Assembly: GCA_036939355.1 (NCBI GenBank)
Contig: JALLAP010001856.1
Span: forward strand, 1-10,593
Length of the DNA stretch: 10,593 nt
Direction of reading: 5' to 3'
Source of the DNA: Thalassiosira profunda
Lineage: Eukaryota > Bacillariophyta > Thalassiosirophyceae > Thalassiosirales > Thalassiosiraceae
Every line of letters begins with the position of its first letter. Within the stretch, counting starts at the first letter, position 1. The translations under genes and the position numbers were made by a program. The notes under the pieces are model-generated. The model did no database searches, was not told the origin of the DNA, and saw nothing but the letters and a program-made list of their open reading frames with translations. Below are positions 1 to 7,893 of the stretch, piece by piece.

Positions 1-2
1 AA

Positions 3-203
3 GAGGAGCGAGCGGTCCTCTGCTTGCGCTACGGAATCAACGATGGCATCACGCGGACCGTGACTCTCGTCGCCTCGGAAATGAGGCAGACGAAATCGTG
101 GGTGCGATCGCAAGAGTGCCGAGCATTGCGAAAGCTGCGCCGGCCGTGGTACGAGAAGCGATTGAACGAGCATAGAGAATCATTGACAGCTTCGCTCCTC
201 TAA
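3..203 (+). CDS. RNA polymerase sigma-70 factor, C-terminal region 4 (5' end outside window)
   Basis: An open frame enters from the left edge and runs 66 codons to TAA at 201-203. It reads ERAVLCLRYGINDG near its start and later RALRKLRRPW. This is the layout of sigma-70 region 4: the E-R-x-V-L-x-L-R-Y-G helix of 4.1, then the 4.2 helix-turn-helix ending in A-L-R-K-L-R-R-P, which contacts the -35 element. Sigma factors of this kind are bacterial or, in algae and plants, nuclear-encoded partners of the plastid-encoded RNA polymerase. Eukaryotic neighbours with introns favour the second reading. The recognition helix is divergent: the usual T-R-E-R-V-R-Q-I-E is replaced by TKSWVRSQE, so promoter preference may differ. 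The stop lies 23 bp from the stop of the convergent glycosyltransferase gene. Regions 1-3 and any transit peptide are outside the window, and which sigma paralogue this is cannot be told. Confidence 0.82.
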   Translation, partial: EERAVLCLRYGINDGITRTVTLVASEMRQTKSWVRSQECRALRKLRRPWYEKRLNEHRESLTASLL

Positions 204-226
204 CTTGCTAGAGACAACACCAACCC

Positions 227-2155
227 TTATCTTTCATTCTTGCAGCTCTCATCGTCCTTCATAATAGCCTTCTTTGCTTCTGTCGAACCGGTGCCGTAGC
301 GATCGACAAGGTACTGCACCCTCTGGTTGCAGCTAATGCTCATCCCCTTGAATTTGCATTCGCCGCAGAATCCCAGGTCCGCGTCCGATTCGTCGGCCTT
401 TTTCTTTTCGAGGATGGCTGTGTCCACAAGATCGCTGGTTTTGCATTGCGTCGACCCAATGCCTCCAGCATTCAGCCAAGGTATCAGATCCAGGGTAGGC
501 TTTTCCGGGTGGCACACATACGGGACGCCGCGATTGGTGTCTCTCATGTGCGGCGTACCGGCACACCATCCAACGGTTCCCGGGTGGATGCTCCCAAAGT
601 ATCCTAGAATGCTGTTGATCGCCTCTTCTCGCATGCCTCCCCAGTTCTTTTGCTTCCAGAGGAGCCTCCGATGAGACTGATTTGGTTTTGGTGATTGAAG
701 ACACCCAGAGTCACCAGGCTGTTGCACTATCATGTCAACTTCTGTCAATCTCCTACCACCGGTGGACACCTCCCTCGGAAACGTCCGCGGCGCCCTCCCC
801 GACAGGTGCGAAATGAGCGTGCTCACCGTCATATCGTCCGGCATCGTTTTGTGAGCCACCACCCACTGCCGCAATTCCTCGAACGCCGGATGCCAGATAA
901 AACAGAGAAAGTTACGATGCAGGAAGGTCCCCGAAGGAAGCAGCACGTGTCCGGCAAAGTCGGGGAAGGTGAAGTAGTTGTATTCGACGTGGTCGCCCGT
1001 CACATTGCGACAGAGGGGTGTAAATGGAGGATGGCTCACGTCGCCGTACCCATCTGCATCGTTTACCACGATGTCAATGCTTTGTTTCAAGTTCGTCTTC
1101 TCCGACTGCTTCATCCGCTCGCTCAGAAAGCGCACGTTGCGGGGAAAACCGCCCACCTGCACGTTGGAGTTGTGCTTCCACAATTCCAAGCCAGCAAACA
1201 CCATGGCCTCTTTGCTCCAGAACGGGCCATCATCGTCAAAGTACATGACGGCCTCGTTCTTGGGCTTCAGACTCGGATGGTACCGATTGAGCAGATTGTT
1301 GGCCAGGCCGTTCGTTAAGGAGAAGAAGATGCGCAGGGGGTGGGATGCATCGCCGTCCCACTCGAGCAGCCGTTTTGCATACTCGTACTCCTGTCCTTTG
1401 CTTTCCCCCGCATCGACAACTGCGGTCAGCGTTTCCCGCGGCGAGTTCCAAACGATGATGATTTCCGTGAGCCCCGGCCAAGAGTCGATCATCGCGCTGA
1501 GAGGATCCATGAAGGTTTTGAGGCGTTCCGTTGTGTGCGACATTATCACGAGCGTGTAGGTTGATACGTCGCAGGATTTGGCCGGGGGCAAGTAGCAAGT
1601 CGGATAGTTGTTGTTTGCTTCTGGTGATGATGGAGGGTTCTCCTTCATCCATCGCTCCAGTGCCGATGCAACGCCACCCTCGGGCAGCATGGGCAAATCT
1701 GTCGCCAACTTGAAATCCTTCTTCACTGTATGCCTTTGATCGGCAGGTAGGTTGTTGCACTGCTCCTCCGTCCGTCTAACGCGTTGGATGATGGACTCAA
1801 ACACCGCCCTCTCGTGATTTGGCCCGCTGGAGGTTTCCCTCGGCTTGCCGCTGCCACTGGGGTTGGGCTTGCCCCCGCTCCCCTCCCCGGCAAAATCCTG
1901 CAACCGGACGTGCAGCGTCGACGACGCCACATGCAACAATTCGTCGGTGTTGTGGTGATAGTGCCCCAGCAGCAGCGATAGGGTCATCGAGCAAAAAAGC
2001 ATCGCCCCGATGACAACCAGCAGGCAATTGCGCCGGAGGGCGGAGGGCGTTGCAAAAGCAGACGGTGCACCCCGCCGCAGCGGACTTTCGCTTTGGCTCT
2101 CGATCGCATCGTCGTTCCTCGCCCTTTGTGGAGATGGCGACGACCGAGCGGACAT
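227..2155 (-). CDS. GT64 (exostosin-like) glycosyltransferase, type II membrane protein
   Basis: Single-exon gene of 642 residues. A cytosolic tail of about 42 residues precedes one hydrophobic helix (about 43-64), with no cleavage signal, giving the type II topology of Golgi glycosyltransferases. A low-complexity Gly/Pro/Ser stem follows (about 85-115). The catalytic domain spans about 199-465. It opens with TLVIMSHTTERL, has the metal-binding DxD-type motif in MYFDDDG (307-309), and has MPDDMTVSTLISHLSG near 438, which aligns with the E/D-D-x-x-x-x-x-L segment of EXTL2-like GT64 enzymes. The family transfers GlcNAc or GalNAc from UDP-sugars; the substrate here is unknown. N-glycosylation sequons occur at N384 and N492. 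A cysteine-rich C-terminal module (about 530-642) is not part of canonical GT64. The ATG sits in a strong context (gccgccATG). It shares a divergent upstream region with the TruA gene. Confidence 0.87.
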   Translation of the reverse strand: MSARSSPSPQRARNDDAIESQSESPLRRGAPSAFATPSALRRNCLLVVIGAMLFCSMTLSLLLGHYHHNTDELLHVASSTLHVRLQDFAGEGSGGKPNPSGSGKPRETSSGPNHERAVFESIIQRVRRTEEQCNNLPADQRHTVKKDFKLATDLPMLPEGGVASALERWMKENPPSSPEANNNYPTCYLPPAKSCDVSTYTLVIMSHTTERLKTFMDPLSAMIDSWPGLTEIIIVWNSPRETLTAVVDAGESKGQEYEYAKRLLEWDGDASHPLRIFFSLTNGLANNLLNRYHPSLKPKNEAVMYFDDDGPFWSKEAMVFAGLELWKHNSNVQVGGFPRNVRFLSERMKQSEKTNLKQSIDIVVNDADGYGDVSHPPFTPLCRNVTGDHVEYNYFTFPDFAGHVLLPSGTFLHRNFLCFIWHPAFEELRQWVVAHKTMPDDMTVSTLISHLSGRAPRTFPREVSTGGRRLTEVDMIVQQPGDSGCLQSPKPNQSHRRLLWKQKNWGGMREEAINSILGYFGSIHPGTVGWCAGTPHMRDTNRGVPYVCHPEKPTLDLIPWLNAGGIGSTQCKTSDLVDTAILEKKKADESDADLGFCGECKFKGMSISCNQRVQYLVDRYGTGSTEAKKAIMKDDESCKNER

Positions 2156-2488
2156 GGCGGCCGATCGCCCGCGTGGCAGATCTAGAGTTAGGCCGCTGCA
2201 GCGCGCCTGGGGGGAGGCGCCGCTCGCTATCTATTGTAGCTCGCCGCTCGCTCGGGGATTTGCAACACGCAGGAGGAGGGCGGGACGGGAGGACGCACGC
2301 ACGCACCGCGCGCCCCACCCCGCAATCGCCTAATCCGATGCAACGGAACCCGGGCGCCGTGGGCTAGGCGGTCGGCGTGTGTGGTAGCCCGGTGCATAAC
2401 GCTCGCGTCTAGGCGTCCATTTTACCGTGGAGATTGCGAAAGAAGATATGCGAGATAAGGAGTTGATGGGTGATGGGTGTGATGCGTG
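2156..2488. promoter_or_regulatory. Divergent intergenic region between GT64 and TruA genes
   Basis: About 330 bp separate the two start codons and must hold both promoters and 5' UTRs. The GT64-proximal two thirds are very GC-rich, with short runs such as a GCAC repeat near 2293-2306 and purine-rich blocks around 2270-2290. The TruA-proximal end, about 2464-2500, is a heptamer-like array of TGATGGG/TGATGCG units. I see no convincing TATA box and no RNA gene. The promoter role is inferred from position alone. Confidence 0.4.
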
Positions 2489-2500
2489 ATGCGTGATGTG
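2464..2500. repeat. Short degenerate heptamer array rich in ATG, at the 5' end of the TruA gene
   Basis: The stretch consists of imperfect TGATGSG units and contains ATG at 2466, 2473, 2482, 2489 and 2496, spaced 7, 9, 7 and 7 nt. Because the period is not a multiple of three, the ATGs fall in different frames. Only 2489 is in frame with TruA. Confidence 0.6.
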
Positions 2501-3895
2501 TTGGGGTGGCCTCCCTCTGCGCTCCGATCGATGATGTATCTTGCATCATTATTGATGCTTGCGCTACCGACGGCGTTAGCGTTTCAGTCGACTGCAATAC
2601 TCAAGGTCGCCTACGACGGCACGCACTTTCGCGGCTCCTCCGGCCAATCAGTGGTACCCAAACAAAATGATGCATCGAAGGACCGCCCACAACCGCAGCC
2701 AACGCAACCCACGAAGCGGAGGCAATCGCGTCGCAGCCGCACCCTCCAACGAAAGGGCGGCAAGAGGGGCACTGTGCGCACGGTGGAGGGCACGCTGCAA
2801 CTGGCCCTGGCCAAAATCTACGGGGATGTTGACCCGAACCGGATCACGATCGACTCGTGCAGCCGGACCGATGCGGGGGTGCACGCCACATCGCTGGTTG
2901 CCCAGTTCTACTGCACGAATACGACAACACGTGATGATAAAGAGGAAGGAAGTTCACCAGAAGCGTTGCCTAGAAGACCGATATCGGGCAACGATGCATC
3001 CTTCCTCTCACTGCCGTTTGATTCCGATCTTTCCAAGCTGGTCTTTGTCTTGAATAGAATGCTACCACCCGATTTGCGTGTGGTAGCCGCATCTCCACTG
3101 CCAGGTGTGTGCACATCAATGCCCATCAAGGGCGATTCTATTCCATCTCCGGAGATCGGGCCGATTGCATTTCATCCTACCCTGCACACAGCGAGCAAAA
3201 CGTATGCCTACCAGTTCGGCGTCGGGCCCATCCACGATCCCCTCCAAACCAAATACGTCTGGCACCTCGACGGCTCGTCCGCAAATGCCGTGGGCATGAA
3301 TTGGAAACGCTTCGACTTGGAACGGGCGCTGCGTGTGGCAGCTTTGTTCGTGGATTCAGAGGCGAGAGATTATGGAGCATTCCGGTCGGCCTTTCGGGGT
3401 ACAGATCGAGGGCGAGTACAGAGTCCAATGTGCAAGCTTTGGCAGTGCGATATAGTGCCAGAGAGGAGGGAGCTGTTGCCAAGCTGGGAGACCAAAAGCG
3501 ATGAGGTATCCATCGATGGAGGGCACAAGCGTTTTGGCGGCAGACTGGGCAAATCAGAGTCAGTTGAGTTTGTTGCAAATCCACAAACGTTCACAGTGGT
3601 CATCACGGGAGATCGGTTTCTGTACAAAATGGTGCGCAACATCGTTGGCTCGATTGTCGCTGTCGGCTGCGGCCATTTGGAGCTGGATGATGTCCGCACT
3701 GCGTTGGAAGTAGGCAGCTGGGGCGGAAAACAAAGCAGCATCGAGGAAGACTTGGAGAAAGATGATGAAGAGGAGGAATCCATGCTGGGTGCCGATGGCA
3801 AGACAATCAGACGCATTTGCGCGCCGGCTAGAGGATTGAAGCTGGTGAATGTGCAATACCCCGAAGACGTTCATTTCGACTGGCAATCTGGCTAG
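2489..3895 (+). CDS. TruA-family tRNA pseudouridine synthase with N-terminal signal peptide
   Basis: It encodes 468 residues from the ATG at 2489. In-frame ATGs at 2531 and 2534 are equally plausible starts; the GTG at 2486 is not a credible eukaryotic start. TruA enzymes convert uridines in the tRNA anticodon arm to pseudouridine. Visible family motifs are [24 protein letters not shown], the catalytic-Asp motif [10 protein letters not shown] (D128), the [15 protein letters not shown] segment, [18 protein letters not shown] and a final APARGLKL. The protein is much longer than bacterial TruA (about 260). The extra length comes from a basic Gln/Pro/Arg/Lys insert (about 52-96) between the first strand and the EGTL helix, and from inserts around 145-170, 325-355 and 405-430. 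A hydrophobic segment (about 17-31) ends in TALAFQ, a signal peptide with Phe after the likely cleavage site, as in heterokont plastid preproteins. The plastid location is inference; the stop is 53 bp from the convergent PrsW gene. Confidence 0.9.
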   Translation: MRDVLGWPPSALRSMMYLASLLMLALPTALAFQSTAILKVAYDGTHFRGSSGQSVVPKQNDASKDRPQPQPTQPTKRRQSRRSRTLQRKGGKRGTVRTVEGTLQLALAKIYGDVDPNRITIDSCSRTDAGVHATSLVAQFYCTNTTTRDDKEEGSSPEALPRRPISGNDASFLSLPFDSDLSKLVFVLNRMLPPDLRVVAASPLPGVCTSMPIKGDSIPSPEIGPIAFHPTLHTASKTYAYQFGVGPIHDPLQTKYVWHLDGSSANAVGMNWKRFDLERALRVAALFVDSEARDYGAFRSAFRGTDRGRVQSPMCKLWQCDIVPERRELLPSWETKSDEVSIDGGHKRFGGRLGKSESVEFVANPQTFTVVITGDRFLYKMVRNIVGSIVAVGCGHLELDDVRTALEVGSWGGKQSSIEEDLEKDDEEEESMLGADGKTIRRICAPARGLKLVNVQYPEDVHFDWQSG

Positions 3896-3948
3896 TGCAC
3901 TTGATGTGGTACAAAACAGACATTACAATATTATCAAGGCGGTCACAT

Positions 3949-5990
3949 CTACACCAAGGGAGAGCTCTGGTCTCTCGCGGCATCATCCATCGCAATCAAC
4001 CTGCGGTTCTGAGCGCGAGACTGTTTTACATAGTAGGCGTAGCCAGTGATGACAAAGATGAGCCCAATGATAAGCGCCGGGAGCTGCTCTGATAGATCTG
4101 CCGAGTCCTCCGAATCGTCAGATTTCTGGCCAGACTCGTCATCTTTTCCTTCGATGATATCCTTTCTTTGCTGAAGGAACGCTGCAACCATCAACACGAA
4201 GTCAAACGAGCCGTGGAGCAGTATCGCTGGGAAAATAATCCGACCGAGGCCGAACCGTTTGTCGCCCTCGAGGTCTCGCTTGCAGACGCCAATAGACTGA
4301 ATGGCCGCGCATAGAGGGTGAACGGGAAAGAGCGACCGGGCAAGTAGCGTACTGATCTCAATCCCAAGAGAGGGAGGACTGTATACGAAAACGTACGCGA
4401 GGTTCTCGCAGCACGCAAACCCGAGGGCCACGGACACCATCTGAGGGGAGACGAGAAACGTTGTTAGAGCAAAGAGTGAAAGTATCTTGAAAAGAGGAAG
4501 AGGCAACAACTCACCGCCACTGTGATGCCCGCTCCAGTCGATTTGGTAGTCTTTTGGTTGTTGGTAACAGCTTCTTCATCAGTTCGATTGGCTGAGGTCC
4601 CAGGAAGGAGATCGGGAACCACGACCATTCGATAGGAAAAGTACTTGAGCATCTCCTCCACCAGCGCAGCCACGAAGAATGCATTGAGGAACTGGGCGAA
4701 GATGTACACGCCAGGATAGTCGACAACCAGCTGCTTCATGCCCTCCTTTGGATCCTTAGCCAATTCGTTCGCGAGCTCGCTATCGGCCGCTATCACAATC
4801 GTCGCCGTAACGAGAACAATAGCCGAGCAGAGGGTGGAGACGATTATCTCAAATACCATCGCCATTGGAGTCGCCAGCAAAAACCCAGATGCGAAGTACT
4901 TCACCACTGAGTCAAAGGAGAGATCGAATAGGTTCCACCGCCAATGGACTAGGTATTCGATGAAGAACGCCTGCCCAAGCGTTAGAAGGAGCACGATCAT
5001 GTTCTCCCACGTGAAGGCCGAGTCAACAGCCGACAGGGCGAAGAGCAGCAAGATTACCAGCACAGCTGCCATGTTTTTGAGAAGCTTGCCTGAAAGGTCC
5101 GAGATCGCTCGCCAGTGTTTCAAGGGATTCTTTGTCTGCTCCGTTTGCAAATCCTTGATGGACGGATAGTATTCGTTGAACGGTTGAAACGTCATGTAAT
5201 CGTGCGTAGGCTGTTCGTTCCCCGTCAATCTGCTGACCTCGCGTTCCTCCTGGGCCAACGCACAGCACCCGAAGCACTGGCACCAGCACCCGCAGCACCA
5301 GAACATGTTGCGCAGACAATCCCACAACCGGGTGCAGAAGTCCTCGTCTTGCTCCTCCTCCTGCTCCTCGCGAGCTTCAATCAGTCCGGTCGACTCGTCA
5401 ACGAAATCATAGTCGTGGTTGTAGCAAAAACTCCAGCATCCATGTGCCCGGTTGATATCGAGAGAGTGATGGCTCAAGAACCGCTGGAGCCTGACGGGGT
5501 CCACCTCCTCCCCGCGGTCCCGTGCGCGCTCTTCGTAGAGTTTCGTCATGATCTCTCGCCTGGTGCGTCGATTTTTCATGAATCCATAGGCCACAATTGC
5601 AACGATGTAGACGATGAATGCCAGTAATAGTCCTGGAGGTGCAACTTTTTGGGTCTGCTCTTCTCCATCCGGCTGTTCGTTAGGATCGTCGCTGCTGTCA
5701 ACAGGCACGTCAACCGCGAAATAATTCATGGCGGCGATGAAGAGGGCCGGAATGATGAGATACATCAGTACCCGCACCCACAGCGGTGGAGGGCGTTCTC
5801 CTGTCAGAAGGAAGCGGCTCCGATCGCTCGACAATACCCCGCAGCAGGCAACTGCGCAACAGTCGGTGCGACGGTGGGGGTCTCGGAACAAATCGCATAT
5901 TGAGGTGGTGAACCCGCCGCGATACTTTCGGAGATGAGCGGCCGACGTCGGCCGCTGCTCCGCCTCCTCCTCGACTGTTTGGGGGTCCAT
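3949..5990 (-). CDS. PrsW-family intramembrane protease with cysteine-rich PLAC8-like segments
   Basis: Two exons, 5990-4515 and 4440-3949, encode 655 residues. The join falls between codons. About ten hydrophobic segments are visible. The C-terminal half carries the four conserved PrsW elements: VEEMLKY (E445, E446, K449), GFACCENLAYVF (F500, E504), H533 in VHPLCAA, and LLHGSFDF (H568, D572). These form the presumed metal and catalytic site; in Bacillus PrsW cleaves the anti-sigma factor RsiW. The intron lies between the first and second motifs, so splicing is required for an intact active site. The N-terminal half is unusual. It has DCCAVACCG (43-51), two membrane segments (about 72-92 and 119-137), an acidic stretch (205-217), and a cysteine cluster ending CCALAQEEREV (242-252). 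That last element resembles the C-terminal Cys motif of PLAC8 proteins. Substrate and membrane are unknown. Confidence 0.83.
4441..4514 (-). other. Intron of the PrsW-family gene (74 nt, phase 0)
   Basis: On the minus strand the donor reads GCG|GTGAGT and the acceptor CTCCCCTCAG|ATGGTG. Removal joins the ITVA codons directly to MVSVALGFACCEN, bringing the first PrsW motif in frame with the second. Without splicing, exon 1 would run on to a stop at 4464 and lose three of the four motifs. Confidence 0.92.
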
Positions 5991-6365
5991 GATTCTGATC
6001 TGTTGGTGGGTTGTGAGAGCCGCCGCCGCGCCTGCGTGCAGCCGTGCAGCACTTGATCTTGCTCTTTGCTCTTTGTCTTTGCTTTGCTCTTATCTTTGTC
6101 GTGCGCGTAACGGACTTCACGAGGTTGTCACGTGATGCAAGTCGCTTCTTCCTCTCCCTTTCCTCCTCCTCGCTCGCTTGCTCCGATGGTTTGGGGGCAT
6201 GGAACGATTGTCCTCTTGAGTTCAGAACGATAGATCGGCACTGGGTCATGACTTGCTGAGATACTCTACGGGCATATGTAAGTATTGCGTTATTCGCCAT
6301 TGCCGGCACGTTGCACTCGGCGTGCGGGCGGAGAACACGGGACATGCAATTCGCAATCCTAGCGA
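5991..6365. promoter_or_regulatory. Intergenic region between TauE/SafE 3' end and PrsW 5' end
   Basis: About 375 bp between two genes read in the same (minus) direction. It should contain the 3' UTR of the exporter and the promoter and 5' UTR of the protease. The most visible structure is a pyrimidine-rich run with repeated CTTTG/CTCTTTG units at about 6057-6093, and a second run of CTTCC/CTCC at about 6145-6182. On the transcribed strand these are purine-rich. No RNA gene, TATA box or coding exon is evident. Confidence 0.35.
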
Positions 6366-7893
6366 TCAACCAACAATGGCCATAACGCTCTCGATGCCCA
6401 TCGCTACCGCGCTGATCGCTACCACGCCGCCAATACAAAAGGCGATGTACGAGTTCCGTTGCCCAGACCGATCCAACAGCGCGTGCATCGTCGTCTGCCC
6501 GACCAATGTCGCCACGAATCCGAGGAGGAGACAAAACCACGCGTAGTCAAGTTTCAAGTAGCCGAAGATGAGGTAGCTCAGCGTCGACGTGCTGCTGGTA
6601 AACAGAATCACTGTGCAGAGAGAATGGGCACGTGACATGAGCGCTCTTGCGGAGGCGGAGATGCAACGAAACGAGAGGAAGGCAACTCACTGCACGCCGA
6701 CGTCGCCGAGGCCACCTTGGGGTGGACGCCAAGAGCGAGCATAAGCGGTCCTTTGACTATTCCGCCGCCAATACCGAACATGCCCGCCACGAGTCCGGCG
6801 ACAATCGCCATTGTCGGGTAGAGAAGTGTGTTGCGTTCGTCCCACTGTATCTCCGATGTGACGGTACCACCGGATGCTTGCCGCTCGAGAATGCTCGATC
6901 GCACGTGCAGCGAGAAGAGGATAATGATGAGGAAGATACAACCCTCGGATATCCAGTAGCAGACGGCGCCACAGGATTGCAGGCCCATGGGGCCACCGCC
7001 AGAGCTGTCCGGGGATCCCTCGAGGAGATCGATGAGCGTCACGACGGCGAACAAGCCCACCAACTTTGTTGCGTCGACGAGGCACTTTAGGAAGATCTCG
7101 TGTCGCCTCGTATCGTCGACGCCCGTCTCGGCTCGTTGCATGCTGTTCGCTCCTTCGACGTCCGTCTCGAGGTGCTCTTTGTCCACCAGTGGCGAATCTT
7201 CATTCACAACGCCCTCGTTACTTCTCAGCGCGATCTCCTTTTCCTCCTCTTTGTACAATTTGACAGCCTTCCCAAGCGTCTTGTGCGCAGTAACGCTCAG
7301 AAGCAGGAGCATCAGCACTAGCAGCACCAGCTCCGGCAGCTCTTTGTTTAGATCGGCTCCAATCAGGGCCCCGGCAATCGTCGCAGGCTCCAGCTGCAAG
7401 ATCAGATCCCAGTCGATGGCCGGTCGTTCCGGGTGATCCGGGTGGACCTTCCGCGCGTTCAGCAGATTGTTCGCCACCGCCCCGCCCAGCACGGTGGTCG
7501 ATGCCAGAGGAATTGCATGTTTTACGGGGAACTCGAGGAGGAGTATGTAGATTGGACTGAACGGAAGAGAAGTGGGTATCAGAGCATCTGTGCGTGCAGT
7601 GAGAATCACTGGCATGACAATATTTCTTACACAAGGATTCCGCCGCCGCCGATGCCTCCGCCGGCCGCCAATAGGAGGCCCAGAGTGGCGCAGCCGAAGC
7701 CTAGGTAGTCTTGCGGCCAACGAAAGGGAAACAGGCCCGGTAGCGCTTCGTCCTCGTCGAGGAGGGAAAGGCGGCGATGCGTACTGATGTCATCTTGGCG
7801 ATGAGAGGCGTATGCAATGGTGCCGGCGACTGCCGCGAGGGCGAGGGAGGCCAATGCGGCTGTCCGCCGGGTGGTGGTGCGTCGTCTTTTCAT
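6366..7893 (-). CDS. TauE/SafE-family membrane transporter (sulfite/anion exporter type)
   Basis: Three exons, 7893-7631, 7556-6691 and 6610-6366, encode 457 residues, close to plant members of the family. The TauE/SafE family exports sulfite, sulfoacetate and other organic anions; the substrate here is not shown. Each half of the protein carries the glycine-rich family motif: AAGGGIGGGGILVPIYILL (76-94) followed by KHAIPLASTTVLGG, and AGMFGIGGGIVKGPLMLALG (345-364) followed by KVASATSACMILFTSSTST. The last exon continues with LLLGFVATLVGQ, also typical. A basic N-terminus and hydrophobic stretch (about 12-29) look like a signal peptide or signal anchor. A long hydrophilic loop (about 184-243), rich in Glu and Asp, separates the halves. 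Both introns interrupt family motifs, so splicing is well constrained. The gene is divergent from the subtilase and lies upstream of PrsW on the same strand. Confidence 0.9.
6611..6690 (-). other. Second intron of the TauE/SafE gene (80 nt, phase 1)
   Basis: The minus strand shows the donor TGCA|GTGAGT and the acceptor TCTCTCTGCACAG|TGATTC. Splicing makes the codon A+TG, giving SATSACMILFTSS. This matches the conserved continuation of the second TauE glycine motif. Confidence 0.92.
7557..7630 (-). other. First intron of the TauE/SafE gene (74 nt, phase 2)
   Basis: The minus strand shows the donor CTTGT|GTAAGA and the acceptor CTTCTCTTCCGTTCAG|TCCAATC. Splicing makes GT+T (Val) and gives GGGGILVPIYILLLEF, the expected first TauE/SafE motif. 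The intron has an in-frame stop right after the donor. Confidence 0.93.

Noticed and set aside
695..1318. 207-codon frame on the plus strand
   Set aside because: Antisense to the GT64 catalytic domain, rich in His and Arg, without family motifs; GT64 on the other strand is well supported.
1797..2318. 173-codon minus-strand frame overlapping the GT64 start
   Set aside because: Different frame from GT64, composition typical of a GC-rich shadow frame, no recognisable domain.
2486..2488. GTG as start of the TruA gene
   Set aside because: Near-cognate starts are not expected here in a eukaryote; the in-frame ATGs at 2489, 2531 and 2534 are better.
6270..6290. GTAAGT donor-like site on the plus strand (catatGTAAGTATT) suggesting an exon
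   Set aside because: No coding similarity on either side on the plus strand and no partner acceptor that yields a plausible protein.
5710..6540. 276-codon frame on the minus strand
   Set aside because: It overlaps the PrsW gene start in another frame, is Arg/Ser-rich with no hydrophobic pattern or motif, and runs through the intergenic region.
3949..7893. Functional operon of the TauE/SafE and PrsW genes
   Set aside because: They share a strand, but 375 bp and separate start contexts lie between them in a eukaryotic genome, and no shared pathway is evident.
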